Shown in pieces: positions 1 through 11,164 of a DNA stretch of 28,462 bases. The stretch is from Trachelipus rathkii (Eukaryota > Arthropoda > Malacostraca > Isopoda > Trachelipodidae). The position numbers and the translations under genes were made by a program. The notes under the pieces are model-generated. The model was given only the letters and a program-made list of their open reading frames with translations, did no database searches and had not been told where the DNA came from. The DNA is taken from the NCBI GenBank assembly GCA_015478945.1, contig JABUQX010065428.1, positions 42,501-70,962 on the forward strand. Reading direction: 5' to 3'. Within the stretch, counting starts at the first letter, position 1, and the number at the start of each line of letters is the position of its first letter.

Positions 1-49
1 TGGCCTTTCAGCATAAAGACAAGCACACGTTATCTATATTATAATCATT

Positions 50-110
50 ATATAATCAGTAGAGCGACAGATTAACATGACATAGGGTTCGGGCTCGATC
101 CCTAGTCATG
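50..110 (+). other. tRNA-like relic (possible tRNA-derived SINE head)
   Basis: The word TCAGTAGAGCGACAG resembles the D-arm part of a tRNA (compare the usual TCAGTTGGTAGAGCG). It is followed about 30 bases later by GGCTCGATCCC, which differs from the pol III B-box consensus GGTTCGANTCC at two T-to-C positions. I cannot fold a full acceptor stem, so this is not called as a working tRNA. A tRNA-derived SINE fragment is the likeliest reading, and chance remains possible. Confidence 0.3.
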
Positions 111-240
111 ATTCTAGGTTACAATTTCAATTATATGGCTTAAGTATTCTAATAATATGGCATATTAGCCATATATATCTAACTAATAGAAATGTATAAA
201 ATATAGTTTATAAAAAGTCTAAATTTTTAATAAATTAGCC

Positions 241-360
241 ATATTTCGAACAAAACGAAATGTTTATTACATGGCCTATAATCTTATATATCTCTAATAT
301 TATAATTATATATGTTTAAAAGATATATTTCGAACAAGACAAAGTGTTTAAAATATAGTA
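241..360 (+). repeat. Duplicated 34-base motif with a small inverted repeat
   Basis: The motif ATATTTCGAACAA occurs near 241 and again near 325, and in each case the match continues for about 34 bases. The first copy has a perfect 6-bp stem, ATTTCG (243-248) and CGAAAT (256-261), around a 7-base loop. In the second copy the right half of the stem is degraded. Confidence 0.5.
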
Positions 361-479
361 TGTTATAAGCCTAGTATATATACTAGTGTTGGTTGTGTAT
401 AAGTAGTGATTACCTATACTTAATATATCTAGGTCACCCTATTCCTCTTTTCCCGTCACGCTGCCCAGCAAAGGAATTT

Positions 480-1020
480 GTGTTTTAAACCAATACCCGG
501 GAAATTGGGGGATACTGAAAAGGATGGCAGGAATGACGGGGGTCAGTCAGTAGGGAACGGCTGAGGAAGGGGATTCTCCCTTCCTCTCATACCATAGGCG
601 GAGCTTGTTAAAATATTTTCAATCCCTTGGGGCCAGTTTCATCATTTTACTCCTAGAAATCAAACCTCCCGCAGTAGTAATGGGCACGCCAGATTCGGAC
701 GAAAATTGAACCCTGTTGGCGGCACTTTTGCTTGACTAGCTTTCGGAGGACCGCGACCGTTGATGTTATGAAGCTCGTGCACAGAATTTTTACCTGAACC
801 TATGACCTTATTCGGCCGTTACCTTTCTTGGTGGTGCTTTGCATCCCTTCTTTTGCCGAGGGTCCACAGCCCGTTGGTCCTCCATTGGTGTCAATTTTTT
901 AGAGCCCACTGCTATTCTTCCGAGAACTGCCACAATTTTGTGAATCCCAAATTTTTTCGGTAGCAACCCTAATTTTGGTGCGCCAAACAACGGTTGCGTC
1001 AGCAACCGTTTGGCCCACTA
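480..1020. other. Outer mixed-sequence part of the left arm
   Basis: It has moderate GC, no recognisable gene and little tandem repetition. It is mirrored at about 12,580-13,000. For example, CCTATGACCTTATTCGGCCG from 797 matches the reverse complement of the DNA near 12,720-12,753, one of the best conserved stretches between the arms. Confidence 0.6.
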
Positions 1021-1059
1021 CCACCCATTTTTTTGCCAGAAAGACAATTTTTTTTTGTA

Positions 1060-1410
1060 GAACCTTTATTGTTTTTGAGAACCCTAAGTTTTGAGAACCC
1101 TATTTTTTGATGAACCTAATGGTATGTGAGAACCTCTATTTTTTGTAGAACCCTACATTTTTTTCGAGAACCTGATTTTGAGAACCGCTATTTTTGAGAA
1201 CAGCCTATTATTTTCGAGAACCCTATGGTAGTTGGACCCTATCTGTAGGAACCTTATTTTTGAGAACGCCTATCTTGAGACCCAATTTTTGCAGAACCGC
1301 TATTTTTCTGAGAACCCTATTTTTGTGGAGATTCCATCCTACCTTTGCCTTTTTGGAAGAACCCTATTGTTTTGCTGAACCTCTGATGTTTTTGAGAACC
1401 CTTATAATTA
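1060..1410 (+). repeat. 16-base minisatellite, left copy
   Basis: About 20 degenerate copies of GAGAACCCTATTTTT follow one another with a spacing near 16 bases. Variants include GAGAACCTC and GTAGAACCC. An open frame at 1194-1418 rich in RTLFLRT-like words is just this repeat read as protein. Confidence 0.9.
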
Positions 1411-1609
1411 TTTCTTGAGGAGGAACAGATCTGGAATTTGTCGAATCCATACCCGTTTGTGTCTTTTCTATGGGCAATTTTCATTTTTGAGGACCGCTGC
1501 CAATTTTCTTGCCACTCAGGGCCCCTCCGTACCATAATTTTTCGTTCCTTAACTTGAACGCATGTATGAAGTCTTTCCTAGATACTTGAAACAGCGTATC
1601 ACACACAGC

Positions 1610-1810
1610 ACATCACTATTCTTTTCACACCTTCTAATGATTTACAGGTCCATGCACACACGTACATTCGCACACACCCACACAAAGCATTCACTCACCC
1701 AGACGTAGACGACCATCACCTATACACACATATCACTATGACACTATTCACTATAAACACTACATTTACCCATAGATCACTTTACATTTATACACTTATA
1801 GCCTCACGAA
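1610..1810 (+). repeat. CA-rich tract, left arm outer block
   Basis: Short CACA runs are mixed with ACACTATTCACTATAAACAC-like words. The stretch 1735-1800 aligns well with the reverse complement of about 11,840-11,905. Pure CA runs are much shorter here than the matching GT run in the right arm. Confidence 0.7.
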
Positions 1811-1984
1811 CAAACACTACTACCGCCTAACCTTTGGGTGTATCACCTGGTACAGAGTTTGATTGCCTTCAGCATTATTCGAATGCCCCAAGCTTGATGC
1901 TAAATCTTTAATGCTCTCCCAATCCAACGGTACAGGAGTAATACTAGGTGATGGTCTATAAGGTTCGTATGAGATTAGAGACGG

Positions 1985-2145
1985 CCAGTAGGTGCAGGTG
2001 CAGTGCCGAAGGTGAGTCCAACTGACGGTGCCAAGGTAGGTGCCAATGAGTTTGCCAATGAGCGTGCCAAGTGAGGGCACAGTATGCAAGTGCAGTGCAC
2101 AAGGTGCGAATGAGTGCACATAGGGTGCCAACTGAGTGCCCCACT
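1985..2145 (+). repeat. 12-base GTGCCAATGAG repeats, left copy
   Basis: Repeated words such as GTGCCAATGAGT, GTGCCAAGTGAG and GTGCAGTGCAC recur with a spacing of about 12 bases. They are mirrored at 11,495-11,640. Confidence 0.75.
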
Positions 2146-2289
2146 TTTTCAAGCCTTTCTAGCTCTCCTGATCCTAGAATTGCCCAATATGTGTCTCCCC
2201 CTAGGTAAGTAACGAGAGGAATCGACTTGGTGTAATATTTACAATGCTAGATATGCCTTTCCTACTATAAGTTAGTCCTTTTTCTAACA

Positions 2290-2400
2290 CTTAACACACT
2301 ATGACACTTAATACACACATTCACTATGACACTTATACACCTATGACACTTATACACACTAATTCACTTATACACACTGAGAACACACACACAGACAGAT
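2290..2400 (+). repeat. ACACTTATACACACTATGAC repeats, left copy
   Basis: Degenerate repeats of TATGACACTTATACACAC occur here. They are mirrored by GTGT- and GTCATAGTG-containing DNA at about 11,165-11,345. Confidence 0.6.
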
Positions 2401-2434
2401 ACACGTTACTACTGTCACTCACTAACAGCTCGAT

Positions 2435-2560
2435 ATTTTGATTTGCCTCAGCATTAATCGCCTCACTTGATGCCTTCAGATCGATATGCCTTCCTTCAGC
2501 ATTGATGCCTCAACTTTGAAGTCATGAACTTTGATGCTTCGATCTTTGTGAAATTGTACG
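2435..2560 (+). repeat. GCCTCAGCATTAAT repeats, left copy
   Basis: Words GCCTCAGCATTAATCGCC, CTTCAGCATTGATGCC and CTCAACTTTGATG... recur with a period near 25 bases. A related single stretch lies at 1865-1925. Both have mirror partners in the right arm. Confidence 0.65.
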
Positions 2561-2697
2561 TCATTCTTGATACCCATGCTCAATATTGATTGAGTTCATC
2601 ATTTGAGAAAATCTACTTGTGATGGCTCAGACTCTACCATATCATACTAATAGGAGGGCAGAGTTAACTAAGTGATTACTCCCTAGTTCGAGAGTTT

Positions 2698-2945
2698 TAA
2701 GCTGAACCACCAGGGGCAGCAGCGAGATGCGCCTCTCGACGCGCGTAAAAGGATTGCACCTGCCGCCAACACCCGCAGGTGCGACCCCATTCCCGTCCCG
2801 CCGCCGCGAGCGCCCGCAGTCGCCATATTATTTCTGCGTACCCGCCCGCCGAGCGCTTGCGCCTGCAGGGAGCAAAGTTTCTTTCGCGATGCCTGCACCG
2901 CGCGTGCACCCGCCAGGCGGCAAATTTCCCGGCGCGAATGAGAAA
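2698..2945 (+). repeat. GC-rich island, left arm
   Basis: About 250 bases of very GC-rich DNA (CCCGCCGCCGCGAGCGCCCG) sit abruptly in AT-rich surroundings. They match the reverse complement of 10,615-10,850 well, for example around AAATTTCCCGGCGCGAAT. Frames are open on both strands because of composition, with no protein signature. CpG is abundant and apparently not depleted. Confidence 0.8.
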
Positions 2946-3299
2946 ATTATATATTAGATTTCTTCAAAAAAATAATATATATAGTTTTATTTTGCCATAC
3001 TTTCAACATTTCAAAGAATTCTTTTCAAATATACTATGATCCTTTAATTTTTTATTTCAATACTTAAACATTTTTATTAAAACATTTTCGCGAAAACTAA
3101 AAAACTCGGTAACCTCATACAGACCTCTATTAACACATATATTTATTAACAATTATTTGTACTTAAATTATTTACTTTTTATTTTTAAAAGGTAATAATT
3201 TGTTTGAAAAATTTGTATGTATGAAGAAAAAAACCTCCACGAGAGTGTCTGGCATATATAAATAGTTAAGAGTTGCTAGGCAGAGACGAAAGTTTACTA

Positions 3300-3960
3300 A
3301 AAACATTAACATTTATTAAAGCAGTAAAGCAGTCAAACAGTAAATCAATAGAGGGTACCAGAACACGCAAGGGGCGGGCATAGTATGCGTTGTTTTAACT
3401 GCTTGTACTGCTTTTACTCATGTTTTACTGCTTTAACACTTGTTTTCTTTCTGAATTTTTAATGTATCATATTTTTATATTGGCTGATTACAATGATATT
3501 TCATATCATTAACATACCTTAAAGCAGTAAATCATAAATCAATGAGAGGTATTACCACGATAAACACCAGAATGAGGGTGATTAGTAAAGCGTTCTCGTT
3601 TTAACCTAAGCTTTACTGCTTAATCAGTTACTGCTTTAACTTCGATGTGTTACTTGCTAACTTCGTTTTTACGCTTTAACTCATTAGTGTTTTACTGGCT
3701 TTAACTCATATATTTAAAACATTCATATACTTAATAGCAGTAAAGTACATTAAATTCAATAGAGTGTGTGAACCTCTAGCACCTGCAGCAGTGGGGATTA
3801 GGTTGCTTTTTGTTTTAACTGCTTTAATCTGCCTTTAAACATTTTTACTGCTTTAACTTTGCTTTACTGCTTTACTTAACTTTCTGCTTCTGCTTTAACT
3901 TTCTGCTTTAACTGCTTTAACCTCATATTTTTTACTACTTTAGCTCATATATTTAACATT
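3300..3960 (+). repeat. ~200-base satellite with nested AAAGCAGT words, left copy
   Basis: Three units start near 3317, 3521 and 3730. Each has AAAGCAGTAAA words, then a CAATAGAGGT...ACCA segment, then GTTTTAACTGCTTTA words. The period is about 205 bases. Each unit therefore has its own inverted ends (AAAGCAGT against ACTGCTTT). Confidence 0.8.
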
Positions 3961-4089
3961 AGTTTTTATTTTTTTAATACTTATTATTATTTTATATTAT
4001 TATTTTTTTATAATTTAATATTAAAATTATTCATCATTATATTTTTATATTTTAAATTGGTTTAAGCGTAAGATAATATGTACTTTCAA

Positions 4090-4740
4090 TGTGCTTATAG
4101 CTCCATTATTATTAAAGATACACACAGACACACGGAATAAACCACTAGCACACGACACACACACACACGCAGCATCTACAGCACACACCAGGGTTTGGGG
4201 CGGGAAGGGAGGGAGTCGCACTATTTTTGGAGGAATGATGAAGTGTTCACAGCCGAGATGCACATTTACACTTATAATGCAACACATTTCACGTTTTAAG
4301 ACACGCGGATGATCGATCTACATTACTGACTTATGGTCGACTTTACATTACGCCATGATAAACAGTTTACAATTTTAACGACTTATGCAGCGGCTCGGAG
4401 CTACCATTATTGTTTCTAATATACTTAAAAGATTATTGATTTTTATTTTATTGGAGAAGTCTACCAGGAGTTGTACTTACACACGCGAGAAAACTTTTAC
4501 AGCTTTCACCCAGATTTTACTTTTTTACACTCACACACAATTTACTGTCACCGCACACCAGATTACTTACACGCCACGACACAGAATCTTAAATATTTAC
4601 ACATTCACAAGATTACTACACAACACACACTGAAGTATAGCTCTACAATCACAGCACCCGATATTACTCTACACGCATCGACCACACACACACACAACAC
4701 AACACACACGCACACTCACATACACATATTAAAATACAGT
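4090..4740 (+). repeat. CA-rich block with ACTTACAC minisatellite, left inner
   Basis: CA runs at about 4123-4190 and 4680-4735 flank degenerate CACCAGATTACTTACACG-like units. They are mirrored by GT-rich DNA at 9040-9455. Open frames here (for example 4471-4776) are low-complexity Thr/His strings. Confidence 0.75.
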
Positions 4741-6817
4741 ATAATTTTAATTAAAAAATTATTATGTGTCATTTAATTAAACACGTATATTTATATTTAA
4801 TTCATTCAAATATAACTAAAATATTTCCAAATTTCTTAAAACTTTATATATAAAGTGTATCCCCTAAATCTTTGGGAACAAAATTTATTATTAACTGTTA
4901 TACTTTTTGGTTTATAAATTTTATAAGTTACATTTTTAAAATAATTTTAATAAGATGCCCTGAAAATTTTATTGAAATAACATATTAAATTATACTTTTA
5001 AAGTCAATAAAAATCTGTAACATCAGTAAGGCAAGCCCCTAGCAACCCCTCTACACCAAGAAGCTATGCCACGTTTGTTCTATTACACTTACTGCTATTA
5101 CATGAATCATTAACCATGTAAAAAGTATATAACATAACAAAAGTAAAGATTCTTCTCCTGCTAACACCTAAACATGTATTTTCATTAATTAAAATACATG
5201 CATTCATAAGATTCTTATTTAAAAATAACAGACAGTTAAAAACTACATTTGAGTATAATCGCCTGTTCGCACTGTATACATAAAATATTTCAAATTTTTA
5301 AATAATGGTTATATATATGGTTATTAATATTATTATTAGACTAGTAACATTTGGAGACCATATCCCAATGTCACGTAGAAAAACAGCAACAAACATCCGC
5401 ACTTCGCTTACAGATACGAAACTGGACCCTTAGACCTCCTGCTGTATAAAGTTTGAAAATACCTACTTAAGGCTCTGAAATTTGATGATTCACTTTGGAG
5501 TTCCTCTTTTGGTACCTCCGGGCGATTGAAAGGCGCTAATTCACAGGGTCAAAATACATTTCAAACTGAACCTTTTTTCTGTAGAGAGGACTGTGTGTGG
5601 ACATATAACTACGTTAGGGAGGTCCAAATTGGTATTCAAATTTAAGTGGATATAACCTTTTTTGTATCGCCAGGCCTTGGATTATAGGCCTAATACTTAG
5701 GGTCAAAAAGGGTCAAAAATTACTCAGTATAGACACAGAGAGTCGCGTAAGTCAAAATGTTGAGTTTTATTATTTGTATGAAGAGATTCAAAACTTAAAC
5801 ATGCTGAGGAGATTGGTAAGAATCTCTTTAAGCAGGTTAAGAAGGATGAGTCTCCCTTCCTGGAGTGACGAGTTAGTAACCTTACATCTAAATGACTTCC
5901 GATGTGATGGTCGAAGTAATTTTATTTTTATTGATTTATGGGAGAAGAAGAAGCGATGTTGTTTTCGCTATCTCTGATCCTTTATCTGTGATATGAATGA
6001 AAATTATTACTTGGAGGCTTGCGTGTTTTAGATCCAAACTCATTAAAATCATACTCGTTTTGGGCTCAGCTGGAGGGGTGCATCTAAGTTCTCTCTGATT
6101 ATGTAAAATATAGCGCTCTCTTTTCACTAAAGTTTGTTTATGGACGATTATACCCTTAAACATGTATATCTGTGGTGCCCGAATACAAAGTACATCTGGG
6201 CCAGTGGAAATCAAGAATCCCAGAAGTTGGGGTTTCATTTCTTAATAAGAACTGAGGAAAACCCTGAATGGTGGAGGATTGCAATTTCTACAGTTGTGCC
6301 ACCCAATCTTCACCCACGTATATAATTTAGCAATGAAGGGTTTGACATGGGTACTCTATTTCATGAGTCACAGAGTGTAATTCTTTGTTATATTTGGTAA
6401 TCACACTGAAGATGTGGCTTATCAGCATAATCTTTTTAAACCAAGCTCGCTTAAACCTGGACTGAAACAAGGTTTATTAGCGCTGTGGTGAAAGAATAAC
6501 AGCGTGATAAGCAACTTCTTAGCTCTACGGCATTGTTATAGAATGCATTCTCTAAAATCTAATCAAGTTGGAAGTTAGATTATGGGAGAGAAGATAATAT
6601 CGAATATCAATACAGTATTTTTGAACCTACATTCACTATTGGATTCTACATTTTCAGGCCTAATCGTCACTGAAATAACTTTTACAGGTTACGTAATCGA
6701 ATTTATGTGCAGCTGAAAAGTACATTATCTGAATTATCTAATTATCTAACCCGTAATTCATTACATGTCGTTATACTCAAATGAATACCTTTACGCTACA
6801 TTTTACACAGAAACCCT
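4740..6817. other. AT-rich inner part of the left arm, no gene seen
   Basis: It is mostly unique AT-rich DNA. Open frames of 60-100 codons (5774-5977, 5936-6238, 6134-6325) overlap on both strands and have no recognisable motif. Their mirror partners in the right arm do not keep the frames, so I do not call genes. Confidence 0.6.
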
Positions 6818-6849
6818 GATCGAATGATACCTATCGGTTATCATCGATC
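6818..6849. repeat. Hairpin at the exact centre of the giant inverted repeat
   Basis: GATCGAATGATACC (6818-6831) faces GGTTATCATCGATC (6836-6849) across the 4 bases TATC, pairing apart from one offset base on each side. Matching continues outward with CTTTACG against the complement of CGTAAAAG, so the two arms abut with essentially no unique spacer. Confidence 0.75.
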
Positions 6850-9040
6850 GCTTCCTTTTTCCGTATACCGACGTAAAAGAACTTCTTGATCTTACCTTAG
6901 AAAAATTACACATGGCTGCAAGAAAGTATTTTCATGATATATCCAAGGAAATATAAACTATACTATGATACTCTGGAGCGGAATTTTTACGTAATGGTTG
7001 AGACTCCTAGAAAGGTTATTACTAGAAGATATACGTTAACAATATCAAGTTACGAAATGATAATATATATGCATTAGGCAAATCTTGCAAAGATTTAGAG
7101 AAATTTATATAAAAATCATCGTAAGACATCAAGTGTAATATGTAAGTTGGAAGGTAGTAATAATAATATAATGAATTAATAATCACTCTGATATATATAC
7201 ACCTCTGTAGTAGATCTTGTATATAGTATCATAATCATTGTAAACTATAATTAACCACTCTTGTATAATTTAATATTAGCCTTATATTTTATATATTCAT
7301 ACTAGTTATATAATACACTATCAATTTATATATATCTCATATATTATATATAGAGATTATATATATATATTATAGGGTATATATTCAGTTATCTTAATAA
7401 CATGAGGAAGTGGTATACGGAGTTTAGATAGGAGTTATGGTATATTTATATTAATATACATTAATATTATGTTTATTTATTATATAAATTTTATATTATA
7501 TAATTAACCTAAGTCTAGAAATTTACTTTACTAATTATATATATTATATATTATTATCCACTATATATAATATGTAATAATTTTCATAATGTATTATAAA
7601 TATATATAGAATTTATGGGGTAAGAGATAACTGGATTTATTAAATTTTGTCATAATTAAATTAGGAAACCTCAGGGATATATGAGAAAATCATTGGTTTT
7701 TGCATACGGAAAATTGGCAGGGTATAATATGAGGATTCTTCGCGGGGACCAATCACATACGGCAGGTCATAGAAGAGGATAAGGATTTACATGTAGCCCG
7801 TCCACTCAGAAAAAAGGATAATATTAGTTTCCGTCGCTTCACCTGCAGTAAAGGATCTTACCCGGATCCAGCCAGTTTCACAATTTTCAAATATATTTTA
7901 AATAATAGACTCCTTCTCTTTATATATATATATACTGGAAGGGAAATTTACCTTTAACACTAGTATATCAAAGATTAGAAATCAGAGGGATCACAATAAA
8001 GGTTTATCTACCTTAAATTTATACCTAAATTTAGGCCTAACGAGTTGATTATGGCAGAGCCACATTTGTACAGAACAAAGGTATCATTCTGAATATATTG
8101 ACTCTGGGAATTAGGCTCTAAAAATCGGCTCGCCGGGGTATATAGCAATAAGAGTATTCATAAATTTAACCAAAGTAGTTATTGTCAAACACATTTTATC
8201 AGAGGAGATTAGGTACGGCCTCTCCCAGTTTCCGTATCTGTAAGGAGTGCTGGGTAGTTGATGATTTGCTAACGTTGAGGGGATGTAAAATGTTTACCAT
8301 AGATATTATAGTTATGAATAAAATATATTGATTAAAGAAAAATTCCCGAATTATTTGATAAAAAAGACTTTCGAAATAATTGTAAGTGAACAGTCTGGAA
8401 GCGAGGAGGGAGGTGAATGGCATAGAAGGTGCGAATATTTTAATTATACATCAATTGAACTTAGAAAGATTTTTAATAAAGAAATACATGTTTGTTAGCA
8501 GAGAAGAAACTTATTTGTAGTTATATTTTGGAATACTATAAGTTACATATGGGTAAAAGATAGAGTCAAGACTAGACAAGTAAATTATGAACAAACTCGT
8601 TGGTAACATGTAGAGTGTCGGGTTAGAGGGCTGCTAGGGCTAACCTATTGCTGATTACTGGATTTTATTGCTTTCAAGGTACGTAATAGTGAATGATTGT
8701 TTCTGAAGTAAGAATTTTCCTATTTAAAATTTTTTCACACACACTTACTTGTTTAAAACCCTAGAGTATGTATATTATATAAGGAATGCTTATCACAAAG
8801 AAAACAGTAATGTTAATTCGTACAGTTTTAATAGATAAACCTTCCTTCTGTTCAAAGATAATGAGGCGATGATTATTATAGGAGAAGGATAGTTAATAGA
8901 AAACATTGTAAATTAACCATTTTGAAGTGTTATAATGGTTTCTGTATAATTAATATAAAATTGTACGTTGTTTAAATAAACATAACTTTTTAATACATTT
9001 GATACGTTATATTGTAAGTCTGAGTGTAAATTATGTATTA
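6850..9040. other. AT-rich inner part of the right arm, no gene seen
   Basis: This is the mirror of 4740-6817, with (TA)-rich stretches at about 7180-7620 and 7920-7935. The 74-codon frame at 8199-8423 has no recognisable feature, and I see no preserved counterpart in the other arm. Confidence 0.6.
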
Positions 9041-9455
9041 TGTAAATATTACCTTGTGTGTGTAGTAAATCTTGTTTGTTTGAGTATAAGTAAATCTGCG
9101 TGTGTGTCTAAGGAGAGAGTGTAATGTGTGTGGTGTATATGTAAATATTGTTGTGAGTGATAGAAGTAAATTCTGTTGATGAAGTGTAATTAAAGTCTGT
9201 AGTGTGATGTAAGTAGATTCTTGTGTGATTGTAAGTAAATACTGCGTGTCGCTAAGTAGAATCTGTAGCTATATGGTATGAGATTACCCGTGGTAAAATG
9301 TATAAGTGTCAGTTATGTGATAGAAATGTTAAGTTCATAAGTGAATTGTGTTATAAGTCGTCAATATGTAGAAGTTGTGTGGTATTAAGAGATGTATGAG
9401 TTGTGTGTGTGCTGTGTTGTGTGTGTGGATGTGTGTGTTATGTGTGTGTGTGTTC
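9040..9455 (-). repeat. GT-rich block with GTAAGTAAATCTG minisatellite, right inner
   Basis: Units such as GTAAGTAAATCTGCGTGTG recur every 20-30 bases from about 9060 to 9260 and end in a GT run near 9400-9455. This is the mirror of 4090-4740. Confidence 0.75.
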
Positions 9456-9689
9456 TAATAATAATAACAATAGGCATGGAAGAAATACCAAAAAAAAAAA
9501 GTCATAAAAATAAAAAAGTAATAAACTAATAATAAAAATAGATTAATAAAATAAATATAAATATAAATAATAGTATCAAATTAATAAGTATTATATAACA
9601 AAATAAAAACAATGTAAAAAAATAATGATAATGAAGCTAAACTTCACGAAATCTATCAGAGGAGAATTTTAGCATGAGAAGTTAGAGTG

Positions 9690-10260
9690 GGCAGGGTATA
9701 TAGCAGAAATTAAAGCAGTAAAAGCAGAAAGTGAAAACAGTAAGAACATGAGTAAAAGCAGTAAAGCAAGTAGAATACAAAAGCATACTAATCCCCCTTG
9801 GTGTTAAGTCACACGTCTATGATCATATACATGATTCACGCTTTAAGGTATGTAATGGTGAATAAATATATGATGTTAATAGCATGTATAACAGCATATG
9901 GAGTTAAAGCAGTAAAACAGAAAGTTAATTAGGAGTACAAACATAGTTATAAGTCAGTAAACATGAACTACAGCAGTTGAACAGTAAACTAAAGAACTAA
10001 TCCCTCTTGGGTGAGGTCACAACCTCTATTGTTTCCGATTTACTGCTTTAAGGTATGTTTTGTTAATGTTAATTAAAATATATGAGTTCTAAAGCAGTAA
10101 AACCATATGAGTTAGAAACAGAAAAATTGAGTTACGAGCAAGTAAAAACGGATAGAGTTAAAGCAGTAAAAGCAGTAAAACAACAGCATACTAATCCTCC
10201 TTGGTGTTAGGTACCACCTTCTATTGATCTTACTGATTACTGCTTTCAAGGTATGTAATT
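9690..10260 (-). repeat. ~200-base satellite with nested AAAGCAGT words, right copy
   Basis: Three units share the core ACTAATCCCCCTTGGTG, then TCTATTGAT, then ACTGCTTTAAGGTATG. The cores lie near 9787, 9993 and 10,190. A more diverged copy of the core appears at about 8610-8700, nearer the centre. Confidence 0.8.
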
Positions 10261-10614
10261 TAATGGTTTAGTAAAATTTCGTACAATTGTAGTAAAAATA
10301 TATTGTTAATATCAGACACTCTGGATTTTCTTTCTTCCCTAAAATTTTTAAAAGATTTACAAAATTAAAAAGTAATAAGGTATAAATACATGTGTTTAAA
10401 AGATACATAGGTTAATAAATATATGTGTTAACAATAATACATTGTTCATAAAATACAGTTTTAGGTTTCGCGAAAATGTTTTTAATACAAATTTGACCGT
10501 ATGGAAATATAATGGAGACTTGGATATCACAATTGATAGTACAACAGAGTGTTTGGGTTGTTTAAGTATGAAATGTAGTATATAATGACTTATGAGGAGT
10601 AATACTATCGTATT

Positions 10615-10850
10615 CAATTCGCGGGCGGGAAATTGCGCCTGCGGGCGCACGCGGCGGGCCGGGGTAATACGACTAAAAATTTCGAGGCCTGAGGTACGCA
10701 CTGCTGTGCACGCGGGCCCGGGTCGGGCGGGAATATGGCGCACCTTGCGGGCGCGCGCGGCGGGCGGAAAGGGCCCATGCGGTCGACCGCGCATCGGGCC
10801 GCGAGGCGACTCGAACTTGAGCCGTTCGGGGAGCACGGCTCACTACTGCC
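10615..10850 (-). repeat. GC-rich island, right arm
   Basis: This is the mirror copy of the left island (CGCGGGCGGGAAATTGCGCC). Overlapping open frames on both strands, up to 146 codons, are composition effects. None shows a domain or a codon pattern. Confidence 0.8.
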
Positions 10851-11044
10851 TCCATTGGGTTGTTCGCCTTCGATGGAACTACGGGGAAAACATTACTTAT
10901 TAACTCTGTATATTTGATGTTATGTGGGTAGTGAACAGAATGATTATGTGCAACTCAAAGAATTTTCATCCAAGATGAATCATCAATGATACGATGGTAG
11001 ATCACCAAAGATGACGTTCCATCAAAGATGAGTCATCCTAAAGA

Positions 11045-11160
11045 TGAATCCTTCAATAGTTGAGGCAGTCAAATGCTTGATGCATTAATGCTGAGGGGCA
11101 TTATATGCTTGAGTCATGCAAAGTTGAGGCATTAATGCGAGGCAATCAAAAATGAAATCG
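11045..11160 (-). repeat. GCATTAATGCTGAGG repeats, right copy
   Basis: This is the complement of the left GCCTCAGCATTAAT block. The related single stretch is at 11,735-11,780, mirroring 1865-1925. Confidence 0.65.
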
Positions 11161-11164
11161 AGTG

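Larger units (their letters stand above)
1..470. other. AT-rich flank outside the giant inverted repeat
   Basis: This stretch is AT-rich and has no open frame of note. I could not match it convincingly to the reverse complement of the DNA beyond 13,020, so the left end of the giant inverted repeat seems to lie near 470-480. It holds a tRNA-like relic and a duplicated hairpin motif, listed separately. Confidence 0.5.
480..6833 (+). repeat. Left arm of the giant inverted repeat
   Basis: From outside to inside the arm holds a mixed single-copy stretch (480-1020), the GAGAACCC minisatellite, CA-rich DNA, 12-base GTGCCAATGAG repeats, GCCTCAGCATTAAT repeats, a GC island, a ~200-base satellite, a second CA-rich block and a long AT-rich inner segment. 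No gene is recognisable. The short open frames in it are products of repeats or of base composition. Confidence 0.85.

Noticed and set aside
3300..3960. CRISPR-like array
   Set aside because: Repeats are degenerate, long-period and nested. There are no constant ~30-base repeats with unique spacers, no cas genes and the context is eukaryotic.
9787..10260. Splice-like words (ACTAAT branch-like, AAGGTATG donor-like) in the satellite
   Set aside because: They are part of the tandem repeat, occur in every unit, and have no exon or acceptor context.
10396..10903. Open frames of up to 146 codons on both strands over the GC island
   Set aside because: High GC lowers stop frequency in all frames. 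The products are Arg/Ala/Gly-rich without any domain, and the mirror island at 2698-2945 does not keep the same frames.
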